Part shown: in pieces, positions 1 to 8,600 of the stretch
How positions within the stretch are numbered: the first letter of the stretch is position 1
Layout of the letters: every line of letters begins with the position of its first letter
Assembly (NCBI GenBank): GCA_003427395.1
Contig: BFEA01000125.1
Span: forward strand, 2,333,647-2,366,960
Reading direction: 5' to 3'
DNA length: 33,314 nt
From: Chara braunii
Taxonomy: Eukaryota; Streptophyta; Charophyceae; Charales; Characeae
Translations under genes and position numbers: made by a program
Notes under the pieces: model-generated
What the model was told of the DNA's origin: nothing
What the model saw: the letters and a program-made list of their open reading frames with translations, nothing else
Databases searched by the model: none

Positions 1-370
1 TTTTTTTTTTTTTTTTTTTTTTTTTTCGCGCTCGTTTTTTTGGGACTAGTACCCGGACTACCGGTCGCACGGAGGTGGGTACTCCGCCCGATGAGGCGCG
101 CATTAACGACCACGTCGACTTTTTGAAGTTGGGTGAGGTACAGGTGGTTTAAGGACAGAGACTGAAATTCTTGTGAAGCCAAGGAATTTTAGGGTGATGA
201 TGGTGCTCAGCCCCTGCTGAGATGAACCCCTCTGGAATTCTTCACGAGGACGTAGTTTGGGAAGACGGATGAGATTTGAATGGAGAAAGTTGGGGTGGAC
301 GTGATTGGCGTCGAGTATCTCGGTCACTAACGCCACCTGGATCAGGTTTGAGGTTCTTCCTTTCGATTTC
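1..370. other. Unassigned, poly(T) tract at left edge
   Basis: The window opens with a run of 26 T followed by a second short T run. The rest of the stretch shows no recognisable coding or RNA feature. It may be decayed 5' sequence of the LINE that follows, because reverse-transcriptase-like residues begin at about 370, but I cannot align it. Confidence 0.4.
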
Positions 371-2901
371 AGAAGCTGGATACAAACCCTACACCAGAGC
401 GCTACCACATGCATCCAAGTCAATGGAAACCTTGCGCCGCCCTTTCATTTAGCACGATCGGTCCGATAGGGGGATCCAATTGTCCCCTTCCTCTTCTGAT
501 TATTATGGAGGCTTTAGCCGCAAACCTTCGGGCAAAAAAAAATATCACTAAAATTCGAGTCACACGCATTTCGGAGGACACAATCCCGGTGTGTTCTCTG
601 TTCACGGATGACCTCATAATAATGGCAGAATCCACACATCACAATATGGAGGAAATCCAACAGATGATGAAAAGGTTTGCCAAGGTTTCTGGCATGACAG
701 TTAATTGGGGGTCCAAAACACAAGGATGGTGGATTCAGTACCAAGGGGGACGCCCTCCGGAGTCACCACGCATTGCATGGATGCCATTAGAACCCCCAAT
801 CAAAATCTTAGGATATCCATGACCGCAGAGGGACGACCGCGAAGCAATGACGAGTGGATTAGCTCCGCGACTCATAACAAACTAAACAATTGGAGAAATA
901 AGCACACATCCCTCTTCGGGCACGCCTTAGTAACTAACAATATGATCTTTGCAACAAATGGTATAAATCCTTGCTCTGGCCTTCGAACAAAGCGGCCCTC
1001 AGGAGGCCAAGGAAAAAGGTAATGACTTTCTTATGGAGGGGGGATGGAGATCGGACCAATGTAATTAGCCGGGTGGTTTGGGATTCAATTATCCAGCCTA
1101 AAGCGGGGGGAGGATTGAGAATAATTGATTCAGCCACACAAGTGCAGGCATTACGAATAAAATGGATTAAAAAACTTATTTTTGCCCCCCGGAGTCCGTA
1201 GCATGTTTTAGCTTCGGAATATTTGGCCTGGCTGGCCCCAGCAACCCCCCATATGATCCATCCGCTGACATGGTTGGAGGACCGATTCTGGTCGATTCCA
1301 CGTAAGCTCCTGCATAGTAGGGTTGGGCCAAAAGGAGGAGGTCAGACGTTGGATAATTTTTTGTCATTCCTGCTGCAAACTTTGTGCAAACTTCCGTTCC
1401 CCAGACAAGACCCATCCCGACTGAGAGGAGGTTCACCGTCAAACCCTCTTTGAGAATAGATGGGTGACAGATACAACTGGTTGCATCATGACAAGCTCAT
1501 CCCTGCCCTGGAAAAACTGGGTTGAACATGATGTTCTTAGGATAGGGGACCTTTAGGATAATGAGAGACAGGACTCGAAAACAGGGGACCAATTATGAGC
1601 GACCTTAAGGTACTGTCATCATGTCGAAGAGATTCTGTAAAACCTTATTGAAGTCATCCCACTAGAATGGTATCGGATCGTTAAACGTGGCCCCACATTG
1701 AGAGTAGGGGACTGGGTAGCAAGCACGGAGACCCCGTTGAGGATTGGCCTGATACATATGATCTCACCCCAAACAATCCTGGTTGAACAATACACCACCA
1801 CAAAATCGGGCACCCTCCAAGGGAATAGTGCACCATTTGAATGGAAAAAAAAAAGAAACAGTATACCGAGTGAGAGTCTTGGAAGAGAAGGGACAAAGGG
1901 TGGTGTTCCAGCCAGACAAACCAATCCAAGACCTGGCACTGGACCCTGGGGAATGGGCTTGGCAGCCTCCCCAAAAGAGGGGTGACCCTAAGGTTGACCA
2001 CATTAGCTTGCACCAGCTAACGGTCAAATCAGCCTACAAATTGCTCAGACCCAAACCGTATCTGAGGGATACAATCAACGACGGATGGGCCAGACACCTA
2101 AATGTGGACCGCACCCTCCTGTCACCAATTCAATGGTTCAAGGAACCCAAAGCCAAGCCGATGAAGATCACCTCCTTACAGTGGCAAATAGCCCACCAAT
2201 GTCTGCCAACAAACGACTGGTTGACTGACCGCACGAAACTCGAAGAGAGAGGACTACTGCTCCCATGATGCCATCGGTGTCATAGTCTCTTTCCCTTCCA
2301 TAAAAAGGCGGAGACCATTGAGCATATTTTTATGCAATGCCGAATTGCCCAATTTACATGGAGATGGTGGGACCGCATAAGACGGAAATTGCAAGCTGAC
2401 ATTCCCTGGCCTTGGTCATGGCAGGCCATTTTGGCTGGACATTGGCCGATGGCAGGGACAGCCACGACCTTCGTAGGGAACATGTACAAATTGGGAAGAA
2501 GGGCGGTGATATGGGCACTTTGGTGGCAAAGATGCACCCTGGCCATGGAGAAGATACGTGTGGAGGGGTCAGAGATTACGGATCGGGTTCAGCAGCTGGT
2601 TCACCTTGAACTCACACGGAGATGGATGGACACAAAAACACAATTAGACCTTTTCAAACAAATTAGGGATGTTAGGAGACAGATTACGGCGTTTTGCACA
2701 GACTGGGTAGGGGGGGATAGAGAAGGATGGATTGCAAAAGTAGAATGGAGTGGTGACAAAGGAGAGGGATCGTGTGATTTGGAACAAATGAGAGACTACC
2801 GTCTAGTTTTCAAAGACTGGACAAATATAGAGCCTTCTTTCCCATTACGCCCTCCCTCGGATTTCCCAGACCCCTTCCCACCTCACACCGTCTTTGGCTG
2901 A
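370..2901 (+). mobile_element. Decayed LINE (non-LTR retrotransposon), RT to C-terminus
   Basis: Several broken frames on the + strand together resemble the second half of a LINE ORF2. Around 440-620 there is reverse-transcriptase sequence: a motif-B-like CPLPLLIIMEALAANLR, then the catalytic motif-C region as SLFTDDLIIMAES (FTDD in place of the usual YADD or FADD). The frame from 1783 to 2268, continued after a TGA by the frame through 2901, carries the C-terminal zinc region (zf-RVT type). Its residues include LQWQIAHQCLPTNDWL, a Cys-His pair after the stop, then ETIEHIFMQC. The EN domain and RT motif A are not visible, so this is a 5'-truncated or heavily decayed copy. Stops and frame changes near 820, 1200, 1450 and 2268 make it non-functional. 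It is a different copy from the LINE at 16218-23594 and is in opposite orientation. Extent is approximate. Confidence 0.8.
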
Positions 2902-3003
2902 GATTTTGTCTTGAATGAGATATTCTGATCTCCTTTATGACCTCATACACACACACAACAAGGTACACACAACGTACACACACATATATACACATATATA
3001 TTG
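2902..3003 (+). repeat. LINE 3' end and CA/TA microsatellite
   Basis: Directly after the last stop of the decayed LINE there is about 45 bp of unassigned sequence. An imperfect CA- and TATA-rich simple repeat follows at about 2945-3003. It probably marks the 3' terminus of that LINE copy, since simple-repeat tails are common there, but no target-site duplication was identified. Confidence 0.5.
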
Positions 3004-3054
3004 TAGATTCCCTCCCCGGAGCCCCCTGGGGAGGAACCCGCAAGTATATACATC

Positions 3055-3520
3055 TGTTCTTTCAGTTGGGGTAATCAATGCCGGCAGTCTGAGTTTTCTG
3101 AGCAATCTGTGCCATTGGACATGGCTTGGAGTGAGCAGCCCTTCTGAATAGTATCTGCTCCTAACTGGTTATCTGGCGCCCTTCCTTTGAGGGTGAAGAG
3201 GTACAAAAGGCATTGGCAATTCTCCAGCTTACAAATGACCACACCACTGGATACTTTATAGGCCTGCTCAGTCAATCCCCTGGGTTGCAGGGCAATCAAT
3301 GCTGGCAGGTCCCACAGTCACTGTCCCTGTTTTCAGACATTCTCAGACATTCTCCTTTTTCTGTATATGGGACGCTGGACCCGTTTTCCAGCAGGTGACG
3401 CTCCCCACCAATAGATGGAGCCTCTCCCCAGGTGTTAGTGGTGTCTGCTCTTATCAGCAGCGCTAACACTGGTGGGGATTCCTTTCGATGAAAAAAGGTT
3501 CTTCCTTTCGATGAAAAAAA
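3055..3520 (+). repeat. LINE-type 3' tail repeat, copy 1
   Basis: This stretch holds modules that recur through the window: GGGCAATCAATGCTGGCAGG near 3290 (with a diverged extra copy near 3069), then GGGACGCTGGACCCGTTTTC at 3369 followed by CAGCAGG, then a CACCAATAGATGGAGCCTCT stretch. It ends in an A-rich segment (3485-3520) made of a duplicated TTTCGATGAAAAAA unit. The same modules, in the same order, are found inverted at 26770-27020 and 31915-32110. The core is also in the 3' UTR of the LINE at 16250-16460. A-rich ends lie on the same side in each case, which fixes the orientation. It is most simply a 5'-truncated or non-autonomous LINE insertion. Confidence 0.65.
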
Positions 3521-3639
3521 AAGTTTCTTCCTGACGGAGGTAGGACTGTTCTGCTTCTGTTTCAGGGGTTGCATGTTTTTCCAAATTCCATCTATCCTAG
3601 CCCAGAGTTAATTGCTTGGCTTCTGCATAGTTCTTTTCA

Positions 3640-3880
3640 TTTTCATTACCATCAAAGGGCGTTCCCTACTCAGTTAATCCCCTGCTCAGTTACCATCCAG
3701 GGTAATCAATGCTGGCACGGGGAGGTCTTCTCAACTTTTCTCAAAAAAGATCCTCTTTGAGGCTGTAAATGTCCTTATGGGACGCTGGACCCGGTTTCCA
3801 GCACGTGCTGCTGCTCCCCACGACTAGATTGGAGCATTTGGCCAAAGAAAAAGAACCCGCAACCCCCCGTTGCAACACCG
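3640..3880 (+). repeat. LINE-type 3' tail repeat, copy 2
   Basis: A second copy of the tail modules. It carries CAGGGTAATCAATGCTGGCA near 3699 and GGGACGCTGGACCCGGTTTC at 3780, followed by CAGCACG. The core contains the imperfect palindrome CTGGACCCGGTTTCCAG. After about 3830 it departs from copy 1 and runs into an antisense tRNA-like sequence, so the right boundary is uncertain. Confidence 0.6.
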
Positions 3881-3915
3881 GAGCTCTGCCCACTGAGCTC
3901 CCACGCACTTGCTTA
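3862..3915 (-). repeat. tRNA-like relic (tRNA-derived SINE head)
   Basis: Read on the minus strand, this contains a good D-arm / A-box sequence, GAGCTCAGTGGGCAGAGCTC. An anticodon-loop-like GTTGCAA follows (TGC, as in tRNA-Ala), then GCGGGTTC where the T-arm B box would start. The T arm decays into a T-rich run and no convincing seven-pair acceptor stem is present. It is therefore a tRNA-derived repeat or pseudogene rather than a working tRNA gene. Confidence 0.5.
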
Positions 3916-4007
3916 CCAGCTGGCCGTCTCGAAGGTAAGACGCCAAGCTGGTGGTTTCCTGGATAGGATTGAATTCTGCACATTTTTCCAGAAGCCGAGT
4001 TCTGCCC

Positions 4008-4094
4008 GAGGTCCTGCATTTTTTTTTATTTTTTTTTTTTGAGGTCCTGCATTTCTCCCTTATCTGATTTTTTTTTTTTTTTTTTTTTTTTTGG
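4008..4094. repeat. Poly(T) tracts with short direct repeat
   Basis: The 13-mer GAGGTCCTGCATT occurs at 4008-4020 and again at 4041-4053. Only an almost pure T run separates the copies. A second pure T tract of about 25 follows at 4070-4094. The layout resembles a target-site duplication around a tail-only retrotransposition event. Confidence 0.55.
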
Positions 4095-4900
4095 GATCTT
4101 ATCTAAATTCTGCAATCTTGAGATTGCCCCTGTCGATCCGTGTTTCCCGAAGGACCCTTGGATCTGAGGTAAGAACCCCAGTTCCGCCCTGGTGGTTTAA
4201 TCGCCCCCCCAAAATTCGGGGCCACGCCCCACCTACTCTGATTGTCCATCCCACAGGTACACTCGCTGCGCTGGGCGTGAGGTTGCCCTTGGCTAGATGA
4301 CGTGGATTGGTCTACTGCTGCCACGTGCTGTGGTGGCGCTTGTACAGCTGTGCAACTGTCAACACGTGGCTCGCGCTCTGTCGCTGTGTTCCCTGAACAT
4401 CCTCTACATGTGAGGGTGCGCACGCACGGGCTTTCTTCCCGTCTCCCGCGGCCCCTTCGCTGCCCGCTCGCTCCCCTTGCTTGCGCTATTGTCTCTCTTG
4501 CCCTTTGTTCCAGTGGATTCTTCTCCCCCTCTCTCTGCACTGCCGCGGCGGGGCCTCTTTCGTCTTCCGAGTGATTGGTGGAACGATCGTCTGAGCGTTC
4601 TTCTCTGCCGCATTTTCCCTCCCCCCTCCCCTTCTGATCGCGTTCTCTACTCTCTCTCCTTCTTCCTTTTCCTCTCCCTTTCTTCCTATTGGCGGGTTCT
4701 TGCCCTCTCTTGTAGGTCATTCATCTCTCGCGCTCCCAACGCCGTCGGGACGCATACCTTTTCGAACGAGAGCGGGAAAGATCGCGGAGCGACGGATGCG
4801 CTGTCGGCGCGCGGAGCGGCGGATGGGGAGTCGCCACGTGGCGGCCGGCGGAACAGACTCAGAGGGGGAAAAAGTGTGAGTAGGATCGACAAAGCATGAC
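4095..4900. other. GC-rich stretch, no gene recognised
   Basis: This interval is rich in C/T and CpG, with alternating CT-rich tracts (4430-4700) and a GC-rich patch of CGCGGAG-type words (about 4780-4860). Several frames stay open over 90-205 codons on both strands, but their products are low-complexity Ser/Pro or Arg/Glu/Gly sequences with no family resemblance. I see no supported gene. It could hold a promoter or CpG-rich regulatory DNA, which I cannot show. Confidence 0.4.
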
Positions 4901-4907
4901 TTTTTGG

Positions 4908-5150
4908 AACCCCAGACATGTGGACGAGATTGCGGTCAGATGCATGCACGTACGGCGGTAAATAGGGTCAGATGCATACATCGTGGACGAGACATTGTAG
5001 GTCCATTTTTAGGACTGGCTAAGGGCATACTCAACACTATGGTAGGGATTTCTTACTTAGTCAAGGACGTGATTGCGATCAGATGCATGCAAGAGTCAAG
5101 GACGTGATTGCGATCAGATGCATGCAAGCACGGCGGTAAATACGTTTAGA
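4908..5150. repeat. 35-bp imperfect repeats with CAGATGCATGCA core
   Basis: The word GATTGCGATCAGATGCATGC occurs in two adjacent units that start at 5059 and 5094 (35-bp spacing). Diverged relatives lie at 4910-4945 and around 4970-4990. Each unit holds the palindromic core TGCATGCA or a decayed version. The segment GCACGGCGGTAAATA also recurs (about 4950 and 5128). Confidence 0.65.
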
Positions 5151-5256
5151 TACATTAAAGATAGAGCCAGTGTGAGTGCGCCCGCCCTAATACTAAGTAT
5201 ATCTGTGTCACTTCCCTGTGCACTCTACTACCGATAGCACAAACTCGATGATGCTG

Positions 5257-5382
5257 AAAAAAAGAGCCTGAAAAAGAGAGCCTGAAAGAAAGAGCCTGAA
5301 AAAGAGAGCCTGAAAAAAAGAGCCTGAAAAAGAGAGCCTGAAAAAAAGAGCCTGAAAAAGAGAGCCTTAAAAAAAGGGCCGG
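5257..5382. repeat. 14-bp minisatellite, 9 units
   Basis: Nine consecutive 14-bp units: AAAAAAAGAGCCTG at 5257, AAAAAGAGAGCCTG at 5271, and so on to 5382. The two variants largely alternate, giving a 28-bp higher-order period, and the last two units are diverged. GATGCTGAAA lies just before the array and again at 5390 and 5420, so the array may have grown from a longer duplicated unit. Confidence 0.9.
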
Positions 5383-5459
5383 ACCTTGCGGATGCTGAAA
5401 AAAAATGAGCGGGATCTCGCTGATGCTGAAAGAGAAAAGAGCGCGGGAACATCTAACAA

Positions 5460-6199
5460 ATACGATGCGCTTGGTGCGGTGCATGCGCGGATGACGAAGC
5501 GGCGCGGCGCGCGAGAGACATTCGAACAGTCGGCTTTTGAGAATCTGCCTGCCGGCTAGATTTGTAAAAACGCCGACTTGAATTCGCCGTTTTCACGGGT
5601 AAGCTAAACCTGCCCCACCAGCTACTCGTCTTCTTCTTCTTCCATATTTCGCATCATCAGTCCCCTAATCTCCCTCCGTTACCTTATTTTCCCCAAATCC
5701 CGGCGCCCCCCCCTCCCCGTTAGCACACGTTGTGTCAGCTACCCTGTTTGAAGTTGTCGGTTTCTGTTCTACTTACTACCTTCTTCCCCCGTTAATCGCT
5801 GCATCGAGAGGCGGTTAACGGGGAGGCTTCAATTTTCAGAGCACTTGGTCAGGCCATATATAACAAAACCCAAGGGGCATTTTAAACAAACTTGCCACCA
5901 ATTCATAGAGTGGAGATCATACTGATGACTACATGCAAAAACTAGAAAGACCTACAAAACAGCAAGGCAAAAGACACCCGCTCTGCTTCTCTCGTGCTTC
6001 GCTTCGCTACCGTCTCCCCGCGAATGCAAAACGCACCCTATACAAGCCAAACTCCGGTCTGGCACGGCATTATCCTTGGGTTCGGGGGCACAAGGTAGCT
6101 CCCCCCTTCTCTTCCTCCCCTTGTGGTTTCTGCTCGGTACAACGGTATTCCCTTTCTACCTCCCCCCCCCCTGCTGTTGCCGTTGCTGTGCTGCTGTTC
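5460..6199. other. Unassigned intergenic stretch
   Basis: No coding, RNA or clear repeat feature is recognised. It contains GC-rich words around 5490-5580, a C-rich run near 5705 and an inexact inverted pair around the GGTTAACGGGGAGG segment near 5812. A poly(T) tract at its right end belongs to the neighbouring LINE tail. Confidence 0.35.
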
Positions 6200-6500
6200 T
6201 TTTTTTTTTTTTTTTTTTTGGAAGAATTATGTTCTCGTTAATTAACATTCGAAAGAAAGAGGCCGGGAATTCCTCACAATCAACCCGGATAGTACTTGGG
6301 CCATTACCAGCTTAGGCCGGATCCGGAAATCGGGTCCAACCTTTCTCGGCCTTTCGGCTAAGATCAAGTGTAGTATCTGTTCTGATCAGTAAAAAAAATT
6401 AAAATAAATAAATAAATCGAGTCCAGCGTCCCAAACGTTCCACCACACCAAACTCTTCCAAAATTCAATCATGAAGCTCGAATGGAGTTCTGATTGACTA
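6200..6500 (-). mobile_element. 5'-truncated LINE 3' tail, copy 3, interrupted by U2
   Basis: This segment aligns by eye with the 3' UTR of the full LINE (16265-16500). Both have a T run (the poly(A) tail of a minus-strand element) followed by GGAA. Both then show GAGGCCGGG...CCTCACAAT, a GTCCAGCGTCCC...ACGTTCC block, and a short A-rich patch ending near ATGAAGC or TTGAAGC. It lacks LINE coding sequence, so it is a 5'-truncated insertion. The homology is split at about 6339 by a U2 snRNA-derived insert ending near 6416. The right boundary is uncertain. Confidence 0.6.
6339..6416 (+). pseudogene. U2 snRNA 5'-fragment retrocopy with A-rich tail
   Basis: Positions 6339-6390 match the first ~52 nt of plant-type U2 snRNA. 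Visible elements are CCTTTCTCGGCCTTTCGGCT, AAGATCAAGTGTAGTATCTG (which includes the GTAGTA branch-site recognition sequence) and TTCTGATCAGT. The match then stops and an A-rich tail of AAAATAAATAAATAAA type begins (6391-6416). The rest of U2 (Sm site and 3' stem-loops) is absent, so this cannot make a functional snRNA. Flanking words AAATCGGGTCCA (6327) and AAATCGAGTCCA (6414) match at 11 of 12 positions, as expected for a target-site duplication. It interrupts a LINE tail and is therefore younger than that insertion. Confidence 0.88.
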
Positions 6501-7435
6501 GCTGCGAGTGATACCTCCGTCATATAAGGAGCAACAGTGACCCGCTGAAAGGAAGGAAAAATTATTCTCTGAGTACTTTCTTTTTTTTTTTCTTTTTTCT
6601 TTTTTTTTGCACTTATAAAAATCCTTCTACGAAACTCTGAAAATATGAAAATACTAAGCTATGAACAGGTCTAAGACGACCGAATCATCCTGACAGGGTC
6701 CATGCCCCCCCTCTTCCTCTTCCCCCCCCCCCCCTTCCTTCCTTGTTCTGTCGGGGGCCAATTAGCCATGGATATAACTGGGTTGTACCATCCGGTCTCA
6801 CTGCTGCTGTGCTGCTGTTGTTCTTGCTGCCTCTGGTGTTATTGCAGCTGCGAAAAAATTGGGACAGGAGTGTCCCCCCGCCTCCGTGTTCCTGCACGCT
6901 ATGCCCGGATGGACTTATTAGATGTGTCGATTCAAATTCGTGTTGGTTCTTTTTTTCCCCTCTGGCTTTGTCGGCTTCTTGTGCCCTCCTGCTGTTCTCT
7001 TTCCCTCTCCTGGCGCCGCTGCTTCCCGCGCGCCGCAGCACAAAGTGGAAGAGAGAATTCTCTTCGCCTGCGTACGCAGGCGTGCGTGTTGCACTCTTCT
7101 TCTCGTCGTCTCTTGTGGCGGTTCCTGAATTTGTACCGTCTTCTTCCCGCCGTATATTTTATTTTATTTCATTTTATTTCATTTTATTTTATTTTATTTT
7201 GTCTTTTTGAGTTGGGATGTCTTGAGAGCGTGCTTGAAGTCCATGTGCCGATAATGGATTGTAAGTTACCCCTGTTGTCCATCCCCTCCCCTCCCCCGGG
7301 TTTCTTTTCCCTCTCTGTGACTGTGAACCATATCAGAACACGGACCGCGCCGCACCGCTCGCCGAAGGTTCAAAATAAGAATTTACCTTCCGCTAGAGAG
7401 TGGAAAGATGCACCTGCCATATTTCACGTTTGCTT
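6500..7435. other. Low-complexity stretch, no gene recognised
   Basis: This contains T-rich tracts (6580-6608), C runs (6720-6735), a CTG-type patch (6800-6850) and an ATTTT pentamer array (about 7150-7202). A frame open for 328 codons from 6702 on the + strand gives Pro/Leu/Cys/Ser-biased sequence with no recognisable domain. I do not accept it as a gene. Confidence 0.45.
7150..7202. repeat. ATTTT-type microsatellite
   Basis: Tandem ATTTT and ATTTC units run through this stretch with few interruptions. Confidence 0.85.
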
Positions 7436-7536
7436 AGGGGTTCGTCGAGGCCTCATAAAAACTATATGCATGGATTTTTATCTTTCCCCCTTAGCTTTTT
7501 TTACAAAAGTCGGGTCAAAGAGTGGAATGATGTCCT
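7436..7536. repeat. 101-bp direct duplication, left copy
   Basis: This block starts at AGGGGTTCGTCGAGGCCTCA and ends at GGAATGATGTCCT. It recurs at 7688-7788 with a single substitution seen (GTCG against GCCG). The copies are 252 bp apart, and a partial third start (GAGGCCTCATAAAAACT) sits at about 7670. The near identity points to a recent local duplication. Confidence 0.95.
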
Positions 7537-7687
7537 ATCCTTCCCCCCCCCCCCCACCCCCCCGGGAGTTGTCGAGTGGCGGTTCAGGGTCTGGATTTTC
7601 ACGTACAAATCGGAAAAAAAATCGATGGAGAAATGATCTGCATATTGAAGAGAGAGAGAGAGAGACCCCGAGGCCTCATAAAAACTG

Positions 7688-7788
7688 AGGGGTTCGCCGA
7701 GGCCTCATAAAAACTATATGCATGGATTTTTATCTTTCCCCCTTAGCTTTTTTTACAAAAGTCGGGTCAAAGAGTGGAATGATGTCCT
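7688..7788. repeat. 101-bp direct duplication, right copy
   Basis: Right-hand partner of 7436-7536. Both copies run into C-rich tracts at their right ends, which may have driven slippage or unequal exchange. Confidence 0.95.
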
Positions 7789-8345
7789 CCCCCCCCAGTT
7801 TGCGGGCGCACTCTCATTGTGGAGCTAGGGTTTTGCTAGGAATGAGGTGTTTGAACGAATGCACCTGGTCTGGACGATGCGTATACATGCATGCCTGCCT
7901 AGCTTGCTGAGCCGTCCTTTTGTGCCTAGGGCAAAAAAGCAAAAGGCAAAAAAAGGAAACGACGATGGAATACAGAATTCATCCCCTCGCAGCAGTTAGA
8001 GTGTGAGACTGACCCCTCTTTGACACGTTGCATGTTGTTGGGTTGCGACGTTGCATGTTCCTCGTCCGGCAGGAACACACACAGCTGGAGAGGAGAAGAG
8101 ATGAGGCTGCCTGCTGCTTCGGGGTTCCCACCCATGGTTGGTTGGTTCAATCCTGCTGCAAAGATACACACGTGTGTTGGAGTGCTCGTCTGAGTGGAAC
8201 GCTTAACCTCTCGCAGGCTACCTCACGCTCAGGAACGATATCTGATTCTCTGCTGATCGCCGCAGCTGAACTGAAGATAAGGTGAAGCTTCGGTAAAGAT
8301 TCGGTGCTTTCTCACAGGACGCAGGGGAAACAAACAGACAGAGAA
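7789..8345. other. Upstream region of PNPase gene
   Basis: No separate gene is recognised. This is the expected 5' flank and leader of the PNPase gene. A TGA in the PNPase frame at 8283 precedes the first ATG at 8346. A pyrimidine-rich CTTTCTCACAG at 8307-8317 resembles a 3' splice site, so a leader intron is possible but unproven. No TATA box is assigned. Confidence 0.4.
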
Positions 8346-8568
8346 ATGGGAGCAGAGGTGGCAGCGGTGGCTCTCGCCAGACCAGGGGAGATGAGCACTT
8401 TGGTATTTGCAAAGTCTGTGGCTGGTGGCACCAGGCTTCGCACTCAGCAGCTCCCCCTGGATCGTCCCCCTCCACCTGGTCGCAAAATGGGACTAGGTTC
8501 AGAGACCTGCCGGGCTGCGCCTCAGGGTTTAGCTCACCGATTGGGTGGAGGAGGGGTCGGGCACAGTC

Positions 8569-8600
<32 letters not shown>

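Noticed and set aside
352-3512. Shared 17-bp word AGGTTCTTCCTTTCGAT at 352 and 3496
   Set aside because: Too short and without extended similarity; may be chance or an old fragment.
4103-4720. 205-codon minus-strand frame
   Set aside because: Arg/Glu/Gly-rich product of a strand-biased CT tract, with overlapping open frames on the other strand; explained by composition.
6702-7688. 328-codon + strand frame
   Set aside because: Low-complexity Pro/Leu/Cys/Ser product spanning C runs, an ATTTT microsatellite and part of the 101-bp duplication; no domain and no codon pattern of a gene.
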